Positions 25,790 through 34,843 of a DNA stretch of 64,000 nucleotides are shown here, one piece after another. The stretch spans positions 156,235-220,234 of the forward strand of contig NZ_JAIVKY010000001.1 of the NCBI RefSeq assembly GCF_020524325.1. Direction: 5' to 3'. The notes under the pieces were generated by a model, which was not told the DNA's origin, ran no database searches, and saw nothing but the letters and a program-made list of their open reading frames with translations. Each line of letters opens with the position of its first letter. Positions within the stretch are counted from its first letter, which is position 1. The translations under genes and the position numbers were made by a program. The stretch is from Sutcliffiella horikoshii (GTDB lineage Bacteria; Bacillota; Bacilli; Bacillales; Bacillaceae_I).

Positions 25790-25987
25790 ATGGAGAGAAA
25801 TTTAGTGAAAAAAATGATTCGAAATTGCTTTATTCAATATCAGCATGATGTTGAATCTGTTCCGCTTAGAGAGGAAGAGTATGAAAAAATGGCAGAGGAA
25901 GTGAGCAGAGCGGTCGCCGCAGATCCCAATTTGAAAGTGTTTGATGTAGTCAATGATGTGGTGTATGAATATTTGAGTAAATGGTAA
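25790..25987 (+). CDS. yqzH: YqzH-like small protein
   Basis: 65 residues, charged and helical, no membrane segment. It begins MERNLVKKMIRNC and ends YEYLSKW. In B. subtilis yqzH lies next to yqjW and is in the LexA regulon; position and size support the same name here. Start chosen at ATG 25790, 7 nt after a GAGGTGAG site; the frame is open further upstream but without a site. Function unknown. Confidence 0.75.
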   Translation: MERNLVKKMIRNCFIQYQHDVESVPLREEEYEKMAEEVSRAVAADPNLKVFDVVNDVVYEYLSKW

Positions 25988-26068
25988 ACGCACATGGCAA
26001 AATAATTCATAAATCCGATGTAATTACACAAGATAAAAGAAGAGTTCATCTAGAAAAGGAGCGACATC

Positions 26069-26584
26069 ATGAAGAAAAAGCCTGTGCTTGTATTATGGAT
26101 AATGGTATTCATCTCCATTCTGACACTCCCTTTTCTTGGGTGGAAGCACTTTAAACGTTTTTTGCCCGGAACCTTATTTATGTCTATATTACTTGCATTA
26201 GAAAGCATTGTGGCGGAGAAGTATAATTGGTGGGCCATCTATAAAAAAATCCCGCCCTATTTTGTGAATGAATTTGCATTTATAGTCGGACCGTTTTTTG
26301 CTGGGTCCTTTTGGATCTTACGTCTTACATATGGAAGGTTCTATTTGTATTTTCTTTTAAATGCCTTTGTAGATGCTATATTTATGTATCCGGTGTTTAC
26401 ATTTTTAAAAAATATAGGCATATTTGAAATGAAAAAAATGAACCGCCAACAACTTTTTGGCCTTTTTCTAATAAAATCCATATTGATGTATGGTTTCCAA
26501 GGTATGTGGGAGAAGTACGTTCGTAAGAGTTCAACTAAAAAACCTGCACAAGAAGGACCTTACCCGATTTCCCCTGCAGAGTGA
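26069..26584 (+). CDS. Membrane protein of unknown function
   Basis: 171 residues with five hydrophobic stretches (near 6-23, 33-48, 65-85, 90-110 and 127-145) and a polar tail. Trp- and Phe-rich loops such as EKYNWWAIYKKIPPYF suggest a multi-pass membrane protein of the kind common in Bacillus; I do not recognise the family. AAAGGAG lies 7 nt before the ATG. Its 3' end overlaps the convergent ankyrin gene by 25 bp. Confidence 0.75.
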   Translation: MKKKPVLVLWIMVFISILTLPFLGWKHFKRFLPGTLFMSILLALESIVAEKYNWWAIYKKIPPYFVNEFAFIVGPFFAGSFWILRLTYGRFYLYFLLNAFVDAIFMYPVFTFLKNIGIFEMKKMNRQQLFGLFLIKSILMYGFQGMWEKYVRKSSTKKPAQEGPYPISPAE

Positions 26585-27318
26585 GCGCCTTTCCCACGAA
26601 GCCATTCAAGCAGCTTCGTATCCGCCGTATTGCGAACTGCAGCATCAAGTGGAGTAAGGTGATCATACCCGATCCAATTAAGATCTGCTCCTTGGCTGAA
26701 AAGGTACTCTGCCGCCATCAGTTGACCACCATGGCATGCCAACCAAAAAGCTTGAGTAGTTTCGAATGCAGAAGGACGCTGATCATCTTTATAGTACGCT
26801 TTCACTTCATCAAGCATCCCCAATCCCGCTGCATTCCAAAGCTTAATCTGTGCTCCATTCTCTACTAGAAGACGGGCTGCATCCCATTGCCCGAATGCTA
26901 CAGCATCGTCTAATGGTGTTCCTTCTGCGATTACTGCTCCTGTGGCATTTATATCGGCACCTGCATCCAGAAGCACCTGAAGAACTTCCACATCATTACT
27001 GCTCGCAGCCCAATGAAGAGGTGTTTCTGTGTGATGACCAGTGAATCTAGCATCCACTGCTGCTCCCGCCTCTACTAATGTACGCACAACTGTTGCTCCG
27101 TTTGGAAAGTGACCTGGCCAGTCGGTCGCCACATGAAGCAAGGTGCGTGACACTCCAAACGCGTCAGATTTTTCATCATGATAGCCTTTGGCGATAATTC
27201 TTGCCATGGCAAGGTTAGGGTGAGCGGTAAGTAAACGCTCAAGAGCCGGTGCATCACCTGTTTGAATCGCTTTAATGACCTCGATACCTAAATTCTCGTC
27301 TTCTAAAATAAAATTCAT
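26560..27318 (-). CDS. Ankyrin-repeat protein
   Basis: 252 residues made mainly of ankyrin repeats; clear ones are TPLHWAASSNDVEVLQVLL-type and TPLDDAVAFGQWDAARLLVE-type, each followed by a DAGAD/ENGAQ turn, and a last one with LTPLDAAVRNTADTKLLEWL. No signal peptide, no membrane segment. Such cytosolic proteins mediate protein contacts; the partner is unknown. It stands alone after a region of phased repeats. Confidence 0.88.
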   Translation of the reverse strand: MNFILEDENLGIEVIKAIQTGDAPALERLLTAHPNLAMARIIAKGYHDEKSDAFGVSRTLLHVATDWPGHFPNGATVVRTLVEAGAAVDARFTGHHTETPLHWAASSNDVEVLQVLLDAGADINATGAVIAEGTPLDDAVAFGQWDAARLLVENGAQIKLWNAAGLGMLDEVKAYYKDDQRPSAFETTQAFWLACHGGQLMAAEYLFSQGADLNWIGYDHLTPLDAAVRNTADTKLLEWLRGKGAHSAGEIG

Positions 27319-27376
27319 AAGTACTTTGCCTCCATTTCATGTGTAAGATTGCAAGAAAGTCACGTCGGATAATGCT

Positions 27377-27487
27377 TACTGTCGGAAACGACCTGTTTAC
27401 TGTCCGTTTGGAGGTAAATACTGTCGGAAATGTCAAAATACAAGCCAAACTCCCCTATTTACTGTCCAAACTCACGGCAATACATGC
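27377..27487. repeat. 21-bp-phased TACTGTC repeat region, copy 2
   Basis: TACTGTC or variants start at 27377, 27398, 27419, 27439, 27460 and 27481: steps 21, 21, 20, 21, 21, the same series as copy 1 at 19943. Both copies also carry ACAAGCCAAA after the fourth or sixth motif and a GACAAA-containing tail. Confidence 0.85.
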
Positions 27488-27548
27488 AAACCGACAAACT
27501 TCGCCAAATCCCGACAAACCGCGCTCGCTAAGGAAACTCTCACTGAAC

Positions 27549-27582
27549 AAAAAAACGCCTTGCACCCATCACACAAGACGTC
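27549..27582 (-). terminator. Intrinsic terminator of the lipoprotein gene
   Basis: On the minus strand ACGTCTTG pairs with CAAGGCGT (one wobble), loop 11 nt, then T6. Confidence 0.8.
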
Positions 27583-27595
27583 TCACAAAAGGATA

Positions 27596-28204
27596 TTATT
27601 CCTCTTTCACTTCCACCTCAATATCCACGGGCTCGCTGTCATCCAACAGGTTCTTCAAAGTTACCTTATACAAGCCCTCCGCCTGTTCCGTCACGTCCTC
27701 AACGTGCCACGGATACCCGGCTTCCACTTCTTCTAATGCTTTAGCAATAGCCTTTTGTTCGAGTTCATCCTGCCCTTCATCTACCACCACTTTTATGGCG
27801 CCTGACTGGGCGGGAAAGGATTCTGCCACTATGCCGGAGTTCCAAACAGTCACTTTCATTCCGACCATAAGTTCAGCTACTTCCAGCGACTCACCTGCAG
27901 AGTTTTCGACCTTTGTGCTCTCTTCAAGCGTGTACATAGTTGCAGAAGTACCAGAGCCGCCACTGCTAGGGTGTTGACCTGTCACTAAAATACGTATTTG
28001 CCCTTCATCAGAAACCGAAACGATATAACCTGTCAGATCTTCAACTGCCTGATCACCAACATCCACCGGTTCTTCATTTGGTGCTTCCTCATTAGAACCT
28101 GGCTTGGAACCTGAACTGCTATTGTTGTCGTTGCCACCAGCTGTTCCACAACCGAATAAAAGAAGGAAACAAGCCAGCAATGACATAAATTTTACTGTTT
28201 TCAT
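27596..28204 (-). CDS. Lipoprotein, DUF3221-like
   Basis: 202 residues. Signal peptide with lipobox LLFGC (Cys at residue 19), a low-complexity Gly/Ser/Asn/Glu linker (~20-50), then a beta-rich domain starting GYIVSVSDEGQIRILV with later VGMKVTVWNSG, the style of DUF3221 domains in Bacillus lipoproteins. The last ~60 residues form a second small domain. Function unknown. It lies 52 bp downstream of yqjQ and may be cotranscribed. Confidence 0.7.
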   Translation of the reverse strand: MKTVKFMSLLACFLLLFGCGTAGGNDNNSSSGSKPGSNEEAPNEEPVDVGDQAVEDLTGYIVSVSDEGQIRILVTGQHPSSGGSGTSATMYTLEESTKVENSAGESLEVAELMVGMKVTVWNSGIVAESFPAQSGAIKVVVDEGQDELEQKAIAKALEEVEAGYPWHVEDVTEQAEGLYKVTLKNLLDDSEPVDIEVEVKEE

Positions 28205-28255
28205 CCTCTTCTCACCTCTTTTTCTATTGGACGAAAGAAGGATAGAAAGGTTACA

Positions 28256-29047
28256 TTATTTTTGTCGAAAAGCCTTGCCTCCGAATTTTTCCACCACACC
28301 AGGAAATACTTGATACAGTTTGCTGGCCATGTTCATCCAACCAGGAAGATTAATTTCCCGGGTGCGTGTGAACATCGCATCTGCTATCCGCTTGGCAACG
28401 TAATCTGGCTCAAGCATCCACTTATCTACTTTCTGCTTATAGCTTCCAGATGAATCCGCAATGTCAAAAAACTCTGTCCTAATTGGACCGGGGTTAACGG
28501 ATGTTACAAAAATATTGGTATCATGAAGCTCCATTCGCATGCTGTTAGTAAAGCCGAGAACAGCATGCTTCGTTGCTGCATACACACTCGACTTCGGTGT
28601 CGCAATCTTCCCAGCCTGTGAAGCAATATTAATGATATGCCCTTGATTTTGCTCAAGCATGGACGGCAAGACCATTTTTGTACAAGCAATCAAACCATAC
28701 ACATTGACCTCAAACATTCCACTCATATCATCAAGGGAAAGATCCGCAATATCATCAAATTTTCCGTACCCAGCATTGTTTACCAACACATCCACAGCAG
28801 GAATCTCGGTCATTAGTCGCTTGAAAGTATGCTCAATGTCCGCCTGTTTACGAACATCCAATTGATAAAAAGGCGCTTCTATTTGATGATTCATCTTTAT
28901 CTGCGCTGCTACCTGTTCCAACTTATCCAAGGATCGTGCCATTAGTACCGGAGTAGCTCCTCGCTTGGCAACCTCAAGAGCAAGTGCTTTCCCAATTCCA
29001 CCTGAAGCACCGGTGATTACAATATATTTACCTTGAAGACTAGCCAT
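28256..29047 (-). CDS. yqjQ: Short-chain dehydrogenase/reductase YqjQ
   Basis: 263 residues. Classical SDR: cofactor motif TGASGGIG, NNAG motif in VLVNNAGYG, and catalytic Ser-Tyr-Lys in NIASQAGK...SSVYAATKHA. The C-terminal ~35 residues with hydrophobic stretches are typical of the YqjQ/DltE-like group. Substrate unknown. GGGAGG lies 9 nt before ATG 29047, only 3 bp after the yqjP stop; the pair order is as in B. subtilis. Confidence 0.9.
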   Translation of the reverse strand: MASLQGKYIVITGASGGIGKALALEVAKRGATPVLMARSLDKLEQVAAQIKMNHQIEAPFYQLDVRKQADIEHTFKRLMTEIPAVDVLVNNAGYGKFDDIADLSLDDMSGMFEVNVYGLIACTKMVLPSMLEQNQGHIINIASQAGKIATPKSSVYAATKHAVLGFTNSMRMELHDTNIFVTSVNPGPIRTEFFDIADSSGSYKQKVDKWMLEPDYVAKRIADAMFTRTREINLPGWMNMASKLYQVFPGVVEKFGGKAFRQK

Positions 29048-29050
29048 CGC

Positions 29051-30025
29051 TTACTTCCCTCCTGCTAAATACGTATATGGCTTGGATGATGCATCTTCTA
29101 TTATCAAGCCCTTATCAAGAAGATAATCCACCTGACCGATGGTTTCAGAAAGTGTCAGTAGCAGTTGTTTTTCGTAAACAGATTTAAAAAGGTACTGACA
29201 GATCTCATAGGCAGTGGCAGGCTGATCTTTGAGGTAGTTTAATACCTTGTTTGCACGTTTATCCTGCTGCTTCAATCGGGTCTTTAATAATTCCGGAACA
29301 TTTTCAACAATATCTCCGTGCCCTGGCAGCACCCGTTTTATCGGCAAACGTCTTATTTTTTCAATAGAGTGAATGTAATCCAGCATTGCTTTCTTCCGTT
29401 CCGTTTCGTCGACATAAGGCGGCTCCACCAACGGATTTGGTGAGATATCCGCTAAAATTAAATCTCCACCGATTAATGTTCCACTCTTCTCATCAAATAA
29501 CACAAGATGGCTGCTTGCATGTCCTGGTGTTTCCATGATGCGCCAATTTGCCAAGCCGTCCAAGCGATCTCCTTCTCCAATGAAGGAAGTGAGCCCCCTG
29601 CGACAAGCGAAACGTAGTGGCTTATCAATGGCATCCAATACAGGATAAAAGCGTTCCTCAACACCCATCTGTTCAAACAAATCTTTATAATAAACCTCAT
29701 GAGTCGAAAAATAACGATGATCCTGCGTCATCCAAGGATGTGCACGCTTGTGCCCGTAAACAGGGATATTGGATGGAAAATAGTCCAATAAACCAACATG
29801 ATCAGGGTGATGATGTGTCACTATCACTTGATCAATGTCTAATACCTTCAATCCATGATTGCTCAACTCTCGTTGAAAAATTTCCCAAGCTTCCATCGTT
29901 TTCACACCAGCATCCACCAGTGTCACTTTATCGGTAATGATAATGTAAGTATGTACGTCCCCAACCGCAAACGGAGTCGGGATTGTAATTTGTTTGATCT
30001 CTTGCTTACAAGAAACGTCGTTCAT
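29051..30025 (-). CDS. yqjP: Metallo-beta-lactamase-fold hydrolase YqjP
   Basis: About 324 residues. The zinc-binding motif is THHHPDHVG, with further ligands in ETPGHASSH and VLPGHGDIVE. The C-terminal ~70 residues form a winged-helix-like tail, as in LACTB2-type enzymes. Hydrolase for an unknown thioester, phosphoester or RNA substrate. Two adjacent ATGs follow AAAAGGGGA; the second (30025) has better spacing. Forms an operon with yqjQ and lies divergent from proI. Confidence 0.9.
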   Translation of the reverse strand: MNDVSCKQEIKQITIPTPFAVGDVHTYIIITDKVTLVDAGVKTMEAWEIFQRELSNHGLKVLDIDQVIVTHHHPDHVGLLDYFPSNIPVYGHKRAHPWMTQDHRYFSTHEVYYKDLFEQMGVEERFYPVLDAIDKPLRFACRRGLTSFIGEGDRLDGLANWRIMETPGHASSHLVLFDEKSGTLIGGDLILADISPNPLVEPPYVDETERKKAMLDYIHSIEKIRRLPIKRVLPGHGDIVENVPELLKTRLKQQDKRANKVLNYLKDQPATAYEICQYLFKSVYEKQLLLTLSETIGQVDYLLDKGLIIEDASSKPYTYLAGGK

Positions 30026-30111
30026 CATAATCCCCTTTTAATTCGTTTTAGTATGTATATATGTATGTTATGTACAATAAAATTATAACGAAATAATAGA
30101 CCTATAATGGT

Positions 30112-30131
30112 AATTGAATAACCATTCAATT
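30112..30131. promoter_or_regulatory. Palindrome upstream of yqjPQ
   Basis: AATTGAAT-AACC-ATTCAATT, a perfect 8-bp inverted repeat ~90 bp before yqjP. It may be an operator; no regulator can be named. Confidence 0.35.
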
Positions 30132-30284
30132 ATAGAATGCACTAAATAAGGAAAAAAAGAAAGGGGTATTCCTGAATAACTAATAAAATTTCCCAGTTCA
30201 TTTTTTTGAAATAACGTCAACTGCAATATAGGATTTTTGATTCAGCTTTCTCCAAAAAAATAAACAATCGTGACAAATATCCCC

Positions 30285-30313
30285 TTGACTTTCCCCTCCT
30301 TCCGATGGATAAT
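30285..30313 (+). promoter_or_regulatory. Sigma-A-type promoter of proI
   Basis: -35 TTGACT and -10 GATAAT with a 17-bp spacer, placed just before the T-box leader. Confidence 0.75.
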
Positions 30314-30339
30314 GTATAAAATTACAAATGATAACGTGA

Positions 30340-30562
30340 CGAATGGGACCAGTAAAATGCTGCAAGATGAAAAGAGATGGAGGTTCACTGGCTGAAAGGC
30401 CTCCACATCCCCTGCACTTTTGAACCTACCCAGGAACAATCAGGTAAACCTGATCGCCTTCCCACGATACGGGAATTAAAGCTGGGTTCAACTAACCAAT
30501 TAAGGTGGTACCGCGGATAAGACCTATCCGTCCTTTTCTATAGGACAGATAGGTCTTTTTTC
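30340..30562 (+). ncRNA. T-box leader of proI, probably reading tRNA-Pro
   Basis: The T-box core AAGGTGGTACCGCGG is at 30502-30516, the antiterminator region follows, and the terminator AAGACCTATC/GATAGGTCTT plus T6 is at 30519-30562. The Stem I region has an AGTA motif at its 5' side and GAA at 30422 on the 3' side, directly followed by CCT-A; CCT as specifier would read tRNA-Pro, fitting the downstream proline gene. Uncharged tRNA-Pro would allow read-through. Confidence 0.93.
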
Positions 30563-30586
30563 TATTCTAAAAGGAGCGTGTTAACG

Positions 30587-31426
30587 ATGAAGATAGCATT
30601 TATTGGTGCCGGTTCCATGGCTGAAGCGATTATGGCCGGACTGTTAAAACAGGAAATCTGTACAAAAGAGAATATAACGGTGACAAATAAACAGGACCAA
30701 CAACGTCTCGAAAGCCTTAAAAATAAATATGGCGTAACCATTATGGAAAATAAAGAAGCAACCGTAAAAGATGCAGATGTGATTTTCTTAGCCATGAAGC
30801 CTAAGGACGCAAAAGACGGAATTCAAGCAATCAAATCATATGTAACCAAAGAGCAACTGATCGTCTCCGTTCTTGCAGGCATCTCAACTGAAATCATCCA
30901 AGACCTTTTCAAACAAAAGATGCGCATCATCCGCTCCATGCCAAATACGTCAGCAGCCATTGGTTTATCTGCAACTGCCATTGCAAAAGGTCACTTTGCT
31001 ACTGCAGAAGACTTAGGGCTAGTACAATCATTGTTCTCAGCAATCGGTCTATGCACCATTGTGGAAGAAGACCAACTTCACGCTGTCACAGGCGTTTCCG
31101 GAAGCGGTCCTGCTTATATCTATTACATTGCAGAAGCGATGGAAAAAGCAGCATTGGCTCAAGGTTTGGATGTGGATGTTGCAAAGAAGCTCGTCAGTCA
31201 GACCTTGATTGGAGCCGCTCATATGCTGCAAGAAACAGATAAAGATGCAGAAGTCTTAAGAAGAGAAGTAACAAGTCCAGGCGGCACGACTCAACGAGGG
31301 ATTTCATTGCTAGATGAAGGAAGAGTCTCTGAAGCATTTGAGAGTTGTATTGAAGGAGCGACAGAGCGCTCCAGAGAGATGGGAGAGGAAATGGCGGAGA
31401 AGATGAAAGAGAAAGCGTCGAAATAA
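30587..31426 (+). CDS. proI: Pyrroline-5-carboxylate reductase ProI
   Basis: 279 residues. N-terminal Rossmann fold with IAFIGAGSMAEAIM for NADPH binding, and the C-terminal dimerisation domain with VTGVSGSGPAYIYY and the signature EVTSPGGTTQRGI. It makes the last step of proline synthesis, reducing pyrroline-5-carboxylate. Start ATG 30587; the in-frame GTG 30578 is too close to AAGGAG. Regulation by the T-box leader ties it to proline supply. B. subtilis proI (yqjO) lies in the same place. Confidence 0.95.
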   Translation: MKIAFIGAGSMAEAIMAGLLKQEICTKENITVTNKQDQQRLESLKNKYGVTIMENKEATVKDADVIFLAMKPKDAKDGIQAIKSYVTKEQLIVSVLAGISTEIIQDLFKQKMRIIRSMPNTSAAIGLSATAIAKGHFATAEDLGLVQSLFSAIGLCTIVEEDQLHAVTGVSGSGPAYIYYIAEAMEKAALAQGLDVDVAKKLVSQTLIGAAHMLQETDKDAEVLRREVTSPGGTTQRGISLLDEGRVSEAFESCIEGATERSREMGEEMAEKMKEKASK

Positions 31427-31434
31427 GCCAATGC

Positions 31435-31487
31435 AAAAACACAGCACTTGGAAAAGGTTTCTTCACCTTTTCCAAGTGCTGTGTTTT
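31435..31487. terminator. Strong terminator after proI
   Basis: A near-perfect stem of ~20 bp (CAGCACTTGGAAAAGGT with its complement) and a 6-nt loop, T4 after it and A5 before it. Confidence 0.95.
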
Positions 31488-31499
31488 AAATTGTCTAAT

Positions 31500-32096
31500 C
31501 TAATAACTATCATTCTCAGTTCTAGTTAGAACCGCTGATGACGCATCATAAATTTCTTTATAAATAAATGAACACTCTTCTTTATCAGAACAATCATTGT
31601 AGATATACTCTATAGTTAATGATGGACTTCTAGTTCCGCTCATGTTCCCCGCATTAATGTTAGAATGATATGGCTCTGAATAATATGCCCGTTTTAGTGC
31701 AATATCACGTTCTGTAGTGGATTGTAATCGTTCAAAGCTCTTAGCCACATGCTCGTCCCACCCCTCAGGGAAAACCCGTTCTTTTATAATGGAATTAGAG
31801 ATTTGAGCATGTACCATCATCACACCTAATAACACCAAATATGCCGAGCAAATATAAAGAATTAATCGAAGAGGCTTCCAATGGACGGACTTGTTTCGAA
31901 AAGTATGTAAAGCATTCCAAATAGGAATAAGTATCCACATTAATAAAGGAAGGCCAAAAAAAGAACCGATTATGGTGACTTGGCCGTATGTATCTAATGG
32001 GTGAGCAGGATTAAAGATAATAAAAATAAAGTAATATATCCAAATATATATGTTGGCTTTAAACCACAATGACAACTCATTTCCTATAAATCGCAC
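31500..32096 (-). CDS. Membrane protein of unknown function
   Basis: 198 residues, three hydrophobic helices in the first ~105 residues, then a ~95-residue domain on one side with a Cys pair (DCSDKEECSF) that could form a disulfide if extracellular. Start is GTG at 32096 with AAGGAT ~9 nt upstream. Family not recognised. The proI terminator lies at its 3' end. Confidence 0.65.
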   Translation of the reverse strand: MRFIGNELSLWFKANIYIWIYYFIFIIFNPAHPLDTYGQVTIIGSFFGLPLLMWILIPIWNALHTFRNKSVHWKPLRLILYICSAYLVLLGVMMVHAQISNSIIKERVFPEGWDEHVAKSFERLQSTTERDIALKRAYYSEPYHSNINAGNMSGTRSPSLTIEYIYNDCSDKEECSFIYKEIYDASSAVLTRTENDSY

Positions 32097-32120
32097 TTTA
32101 AATCCTTAACCTTATAAAAT

Positions 32121-32633
32121 TTATCGATTGCCTCCACATACACTCCCCATTTCCAAACAATCCTCTAAAACCCCCTGATACACTTTATTCCACCCTCCAT
32201 AATAATTCGATACCTCTGACGGCTTAATAAATAGCCTTTCCGTAGATTCATGTTCTGCTCTAAAACTATGAAACTTCGTGATATCCATTCTATAAAAAAC
32301 CTGATATCCAACTTTCGGATAAGGACTATCCTCGTTCCAGTTTGGATTATTATGATGATCGACCACTATGGAGCCAAGCAAACGGCAATCTCCTTCCACA
32401 TATCCCTCCTCCATTGCTTCTCTTTGAAAACACATTTCTGGAGTTTCATTAAGTTCGATATGCCCACCAGGAAAATCCCATCCTCTATCTCTGAGGTTGA
32501 CCAGCATCAACTTATCCTCATGAAAGCAATAGCCGTGAGCGCTGGTGATCAGATTTCTTGGCGGAAATTGAGACTGCTTTTCCCAAGTTAATTGAACGAT
32601 TGACTGGCCCCAAGTTACTTGAATAGATGTCAT
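32121..32633 (-). CDS. NUDIX hydrolase
   Basis: About 170 residues. The Nudix box is complete: GGHIELNETPEMCFQREAME with EEGYV following, matching G-x5-E-x7-R-E-x-x-E-E-x-G. Other parts (WDFPGGH before, long C-terminal helix after) fit a general nucleotide-sugar or ADP-ribose-type hydrolase; the substrate is not readable. Three ATGs stand after AGGAG; I chose 32633 for spacing, but 32639 or 32642 are possible. Confidence 0.85.
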   Translation of the reverse strand: MTSIQVTWGQSIVQLTWEKQSQFPPRNLITSAHGYCFHEDKLMLVNLRDRGWDFPGGHIELNETPEMCFQREAMEEGYVEGDCRLLGSIVVDHHNNPNWNEDSPYPKVGYQVFYRMDITKFHSFRAEHESTERLFIKPSEVSNYYGGWNKVYQGVLEDCLEMGSVCGGNR

Positions 32634-32717
32634 GTGCATCATACTCCTGTCGTTTAAACTATATTAATATTAACATAATTAACCAATAAGTAATGGTTCT
32701 TACACAAAAAAGCTTGT

Positions 32718-33049
32718 CACCAAGGTCTTTACCGGCGATGAGGACTTCTCTACTCCTTTTTCTCATCACTGAGGTCTTCATCACGTCCATGAGAACCCCT
32801 CTTCTTCTTTTTCCTCGTCACTGAGGTCTTCATCACGTCTATGAGAACCTCTCTCCTCCTTTTTCCTCGTCACTCACGTCTTCATCACGTCCATGAGGAC
32901 CTCTCTTCTCCTTTTTCCTCGTCACTCACGTCTTCATCACGTCCATGAGGACCTCTCTTCTCCTTTTTTCTTGTCACTCACGTCTTCATCACATCCATGA
33001 GGACCTCTCTTCTCCTTTTTTCTTGTCACTCACGTCTTCATCACTACCT
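32718..33049. repeat. 52-bp tandem repeat array B (six units plus a partial)
   Basis: Units of 52 bp with GTCTTCAT-N7-ATGAGRAC, pyrimidine-rich middle and CTCGTCACT end. CTTCAT cores begin at 32776, 32828 and 32880, exactly 52 apart. The first unit is shorter. It shares period and dyad with array A at 4111 although the rest of the text differs. No gene lies in 32643-33103. Confidence 0.95.
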
Positions 33050-33052
33050 AAA

Positions 33053-33097
33053 CAAAAAAAGCCTGTCCAGAAAGCCAAGACTCTCCAAACAGACTTA
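33053..33097 (-). terminator. Possible terminator of yqjN
   Basis: On the minus strand AGTCTGT can pair with ACAGGCT (one wobble) across a long partly paired loop, followed by T7. Confidence 0.5.
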
Positions 33098-33103
33098 TAG
33101 CAA

Positions 33104-34705
33104 CTATAAATTCTTCACAAAATCAGCCAATATCGGCGGAAACTCCTCAAAAGAGAACTTAACATTCAGCCTTTCCGTCCATTGATGAGGGTCCTTCCCT
33201 ACCGGCCCAAGATTGAACACAGGCATCTGCAATGCTTCCATCTCTGCAAAAGGTAACGAGTAAGTCGCCCCATACACTGGAATATTATATGGAAGTCGAT
33301 CTTTTGCAGAAAAGTCCCCCTTGCCAATGAAACTCAAATCACATAAGCCCGAAAAATAGCGCTGCTCGTTGAATTCAACATCTGCCTCCACTTTCCATTT
33401 CTGAATAAACTCTCGAGCAGAATCCAATAATTCCTTATTATCCGTCGCTACCGCCGGATAGTATGGAGGTGCAAAAAACAAAATAATCATCGGCCCCAAG
33501 TCCTTACAAAGCGATGCAACTTCTTCTACAACTTTAATAGACTGCTCCCTTTCATCTAAATGTAAGTTGGAGACAATCATAGAAGAAATTCTCATGTCCA
33601 TTTCCTGATCCCCATGAATGGCTTTTGCTTTTTCCAGAAGCTCTTCATAGGTATAAACCGATACGTCCACAGGCATTTCAGTAAAAGACGTGAACTGTTT
33701 AAACTGTTCTGCTTTACCTTTGCAAAATTCATTGATATTCTTTGCAGCCTGCTTTGCGATACGAAGAAAATCCGCCTCCCAATCCGTCAACGACTTTTCC
33801 ATAAATAAAACATTATATAATGTCACCGCGGTGTGAGGGATTTGCACGGAATATTCCATTTTTAAATCCTTTTGAATCAAACTAGTAGGAGGTGGTGTCA
33901 CTTCTGCACCTACCTGTTCACATAAATCTGTGTTCCATTCCATCAGTTTCTGTATCTCAGAAACCATTAAATTTGCGTTGAGGCCAGCCAAGGGCTCGCC
34001 AACATGCGTTTCTTTTCCGTAGCAGAAAAAGCCCGGCAATAATTTACCGATTGCACCTGTATAAAGATAAAGGTTGTTATCACCAGGATATTTTTGAAAC
34101 ATTGGTTCCGAATTGACGCAAGCCTTATAAGTCAAATCATGCTTGGAAGCCATATCAGCCAGAGCGGGCAATGCCTGAAGCATACCTTGAGAGTTTACTT
34201 CTTCATCCGGGACTGCCAGTAGCAGCAGGTTTACATCCCATTTCTCATCAATCGCTTTTTCCAGAAGAGAGATTTGAAGAGCTAGTCCTGCTTTCATATC
34301 CATGACTCCTCTACCAAACAACCAATCTCCTGATAATAGGTGTTCCTTTGCTTCAGCAGGAAGCGCATCAGCATTATTCTCTAGTTCCCGCGTCAACTCA
34401 ATTGGTTGGAAGGCCAGATCCTTTAGAAAACCATAATCCTCTACTCCTACCACATCAAAATGACTGACAAGTACAATCGTTTCTTTCTTCTCCGACTGTT
34501 TCACTAAAGCGGTTACAAAAGAACGGCCATCCTCCATACGATGAAGCTCCAAATTCCCAGGGTTCTCTTGGAAATAATCCAGATGATTCAGTTGATAATA
34601 AATAAAGGAAGCTAAGCGCTTCTCTTCCCCGGATAATGTCACACTTCCGTGCTGGACAAGGGATACAAGTAGATTTGTCATCTGCTCTTTCGTTTGCCAG
34701 TGCAT
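33104..34705 (-). CDS. yqjN: M20-family amidohydrolase YqjN (RocB-like)
   Basis: 533 residues. M20 features: SHFDVVGVED with the first metal His/Asp, FGRGVMDMKAGLALQ with the bridging Asp, and PDEEVNSQGM with the catalytic Glu pair. The long insertions and overall length match RocB/YqjN, annotated as amino-acid degradation proteins. It probably hydrolyses an N-acyl amino acid or dipeptide. A GAGGATGGGAG site precedes ATG 34705. Divergent from namA, as in B. subtilis. Confidence 0.88.
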   Translation of the reverse strand: MHWQTKEQMTNLLVSLVQHGSVTLSGEEKRLASFIYYQLNHLDYFQENPGNLELHRMEDGRSFVTALVKQSEKKETIVLVSHFDVVGVEDYGFLKDLAFQPIELTRELENNADALPAEAKEHLLSGDWLFGRGVMDMKAGLALQISLLEKAIDEKWDVNLLLLAVPDEEVNSQGMLQALPALADMASKHDLTYKACVNSEPMFQKYPGDNNLYLYTGAIGKLLPGFFCYGKETHVGEPLAGLNANLMVSEIQKLMEWNTDLCEQVGAEVTPPPTSLIQKDLKMEYSVQIPHTAVTLYNVLFMEKSLTDWEADFLRIAKQAAKNINEFCKGKAEQFKQFTSFTEMPVDVSVYTYEELLEKAKAIHGDQEMDMRISSMIVSNLHLDEREQSIKVVEEVASLCKDLGPMIILFFAPPYYPAVATDNKELLDSAREFIQKWKVEADVEFNEQRYFSGLCDLSFIGKGDFSAKDRLPYNIPVYGATYSLPFAEMEALQMPVFNLGPVGKDPHQWTERLNVKFSFEEFPPILADFVKNL

Positions 34706-34843
34706 CTCCCATCCTCCTCTAGATAGTAGTATTTTGCTCCTATCATACTACTATTTTCAAGAATTGAACACCTATCTTTTGGTGTGAACAAAAACGTTTG
34801 ATATAATATTTTAGGAACTCGAAATATATAGGAGGAATCATTT

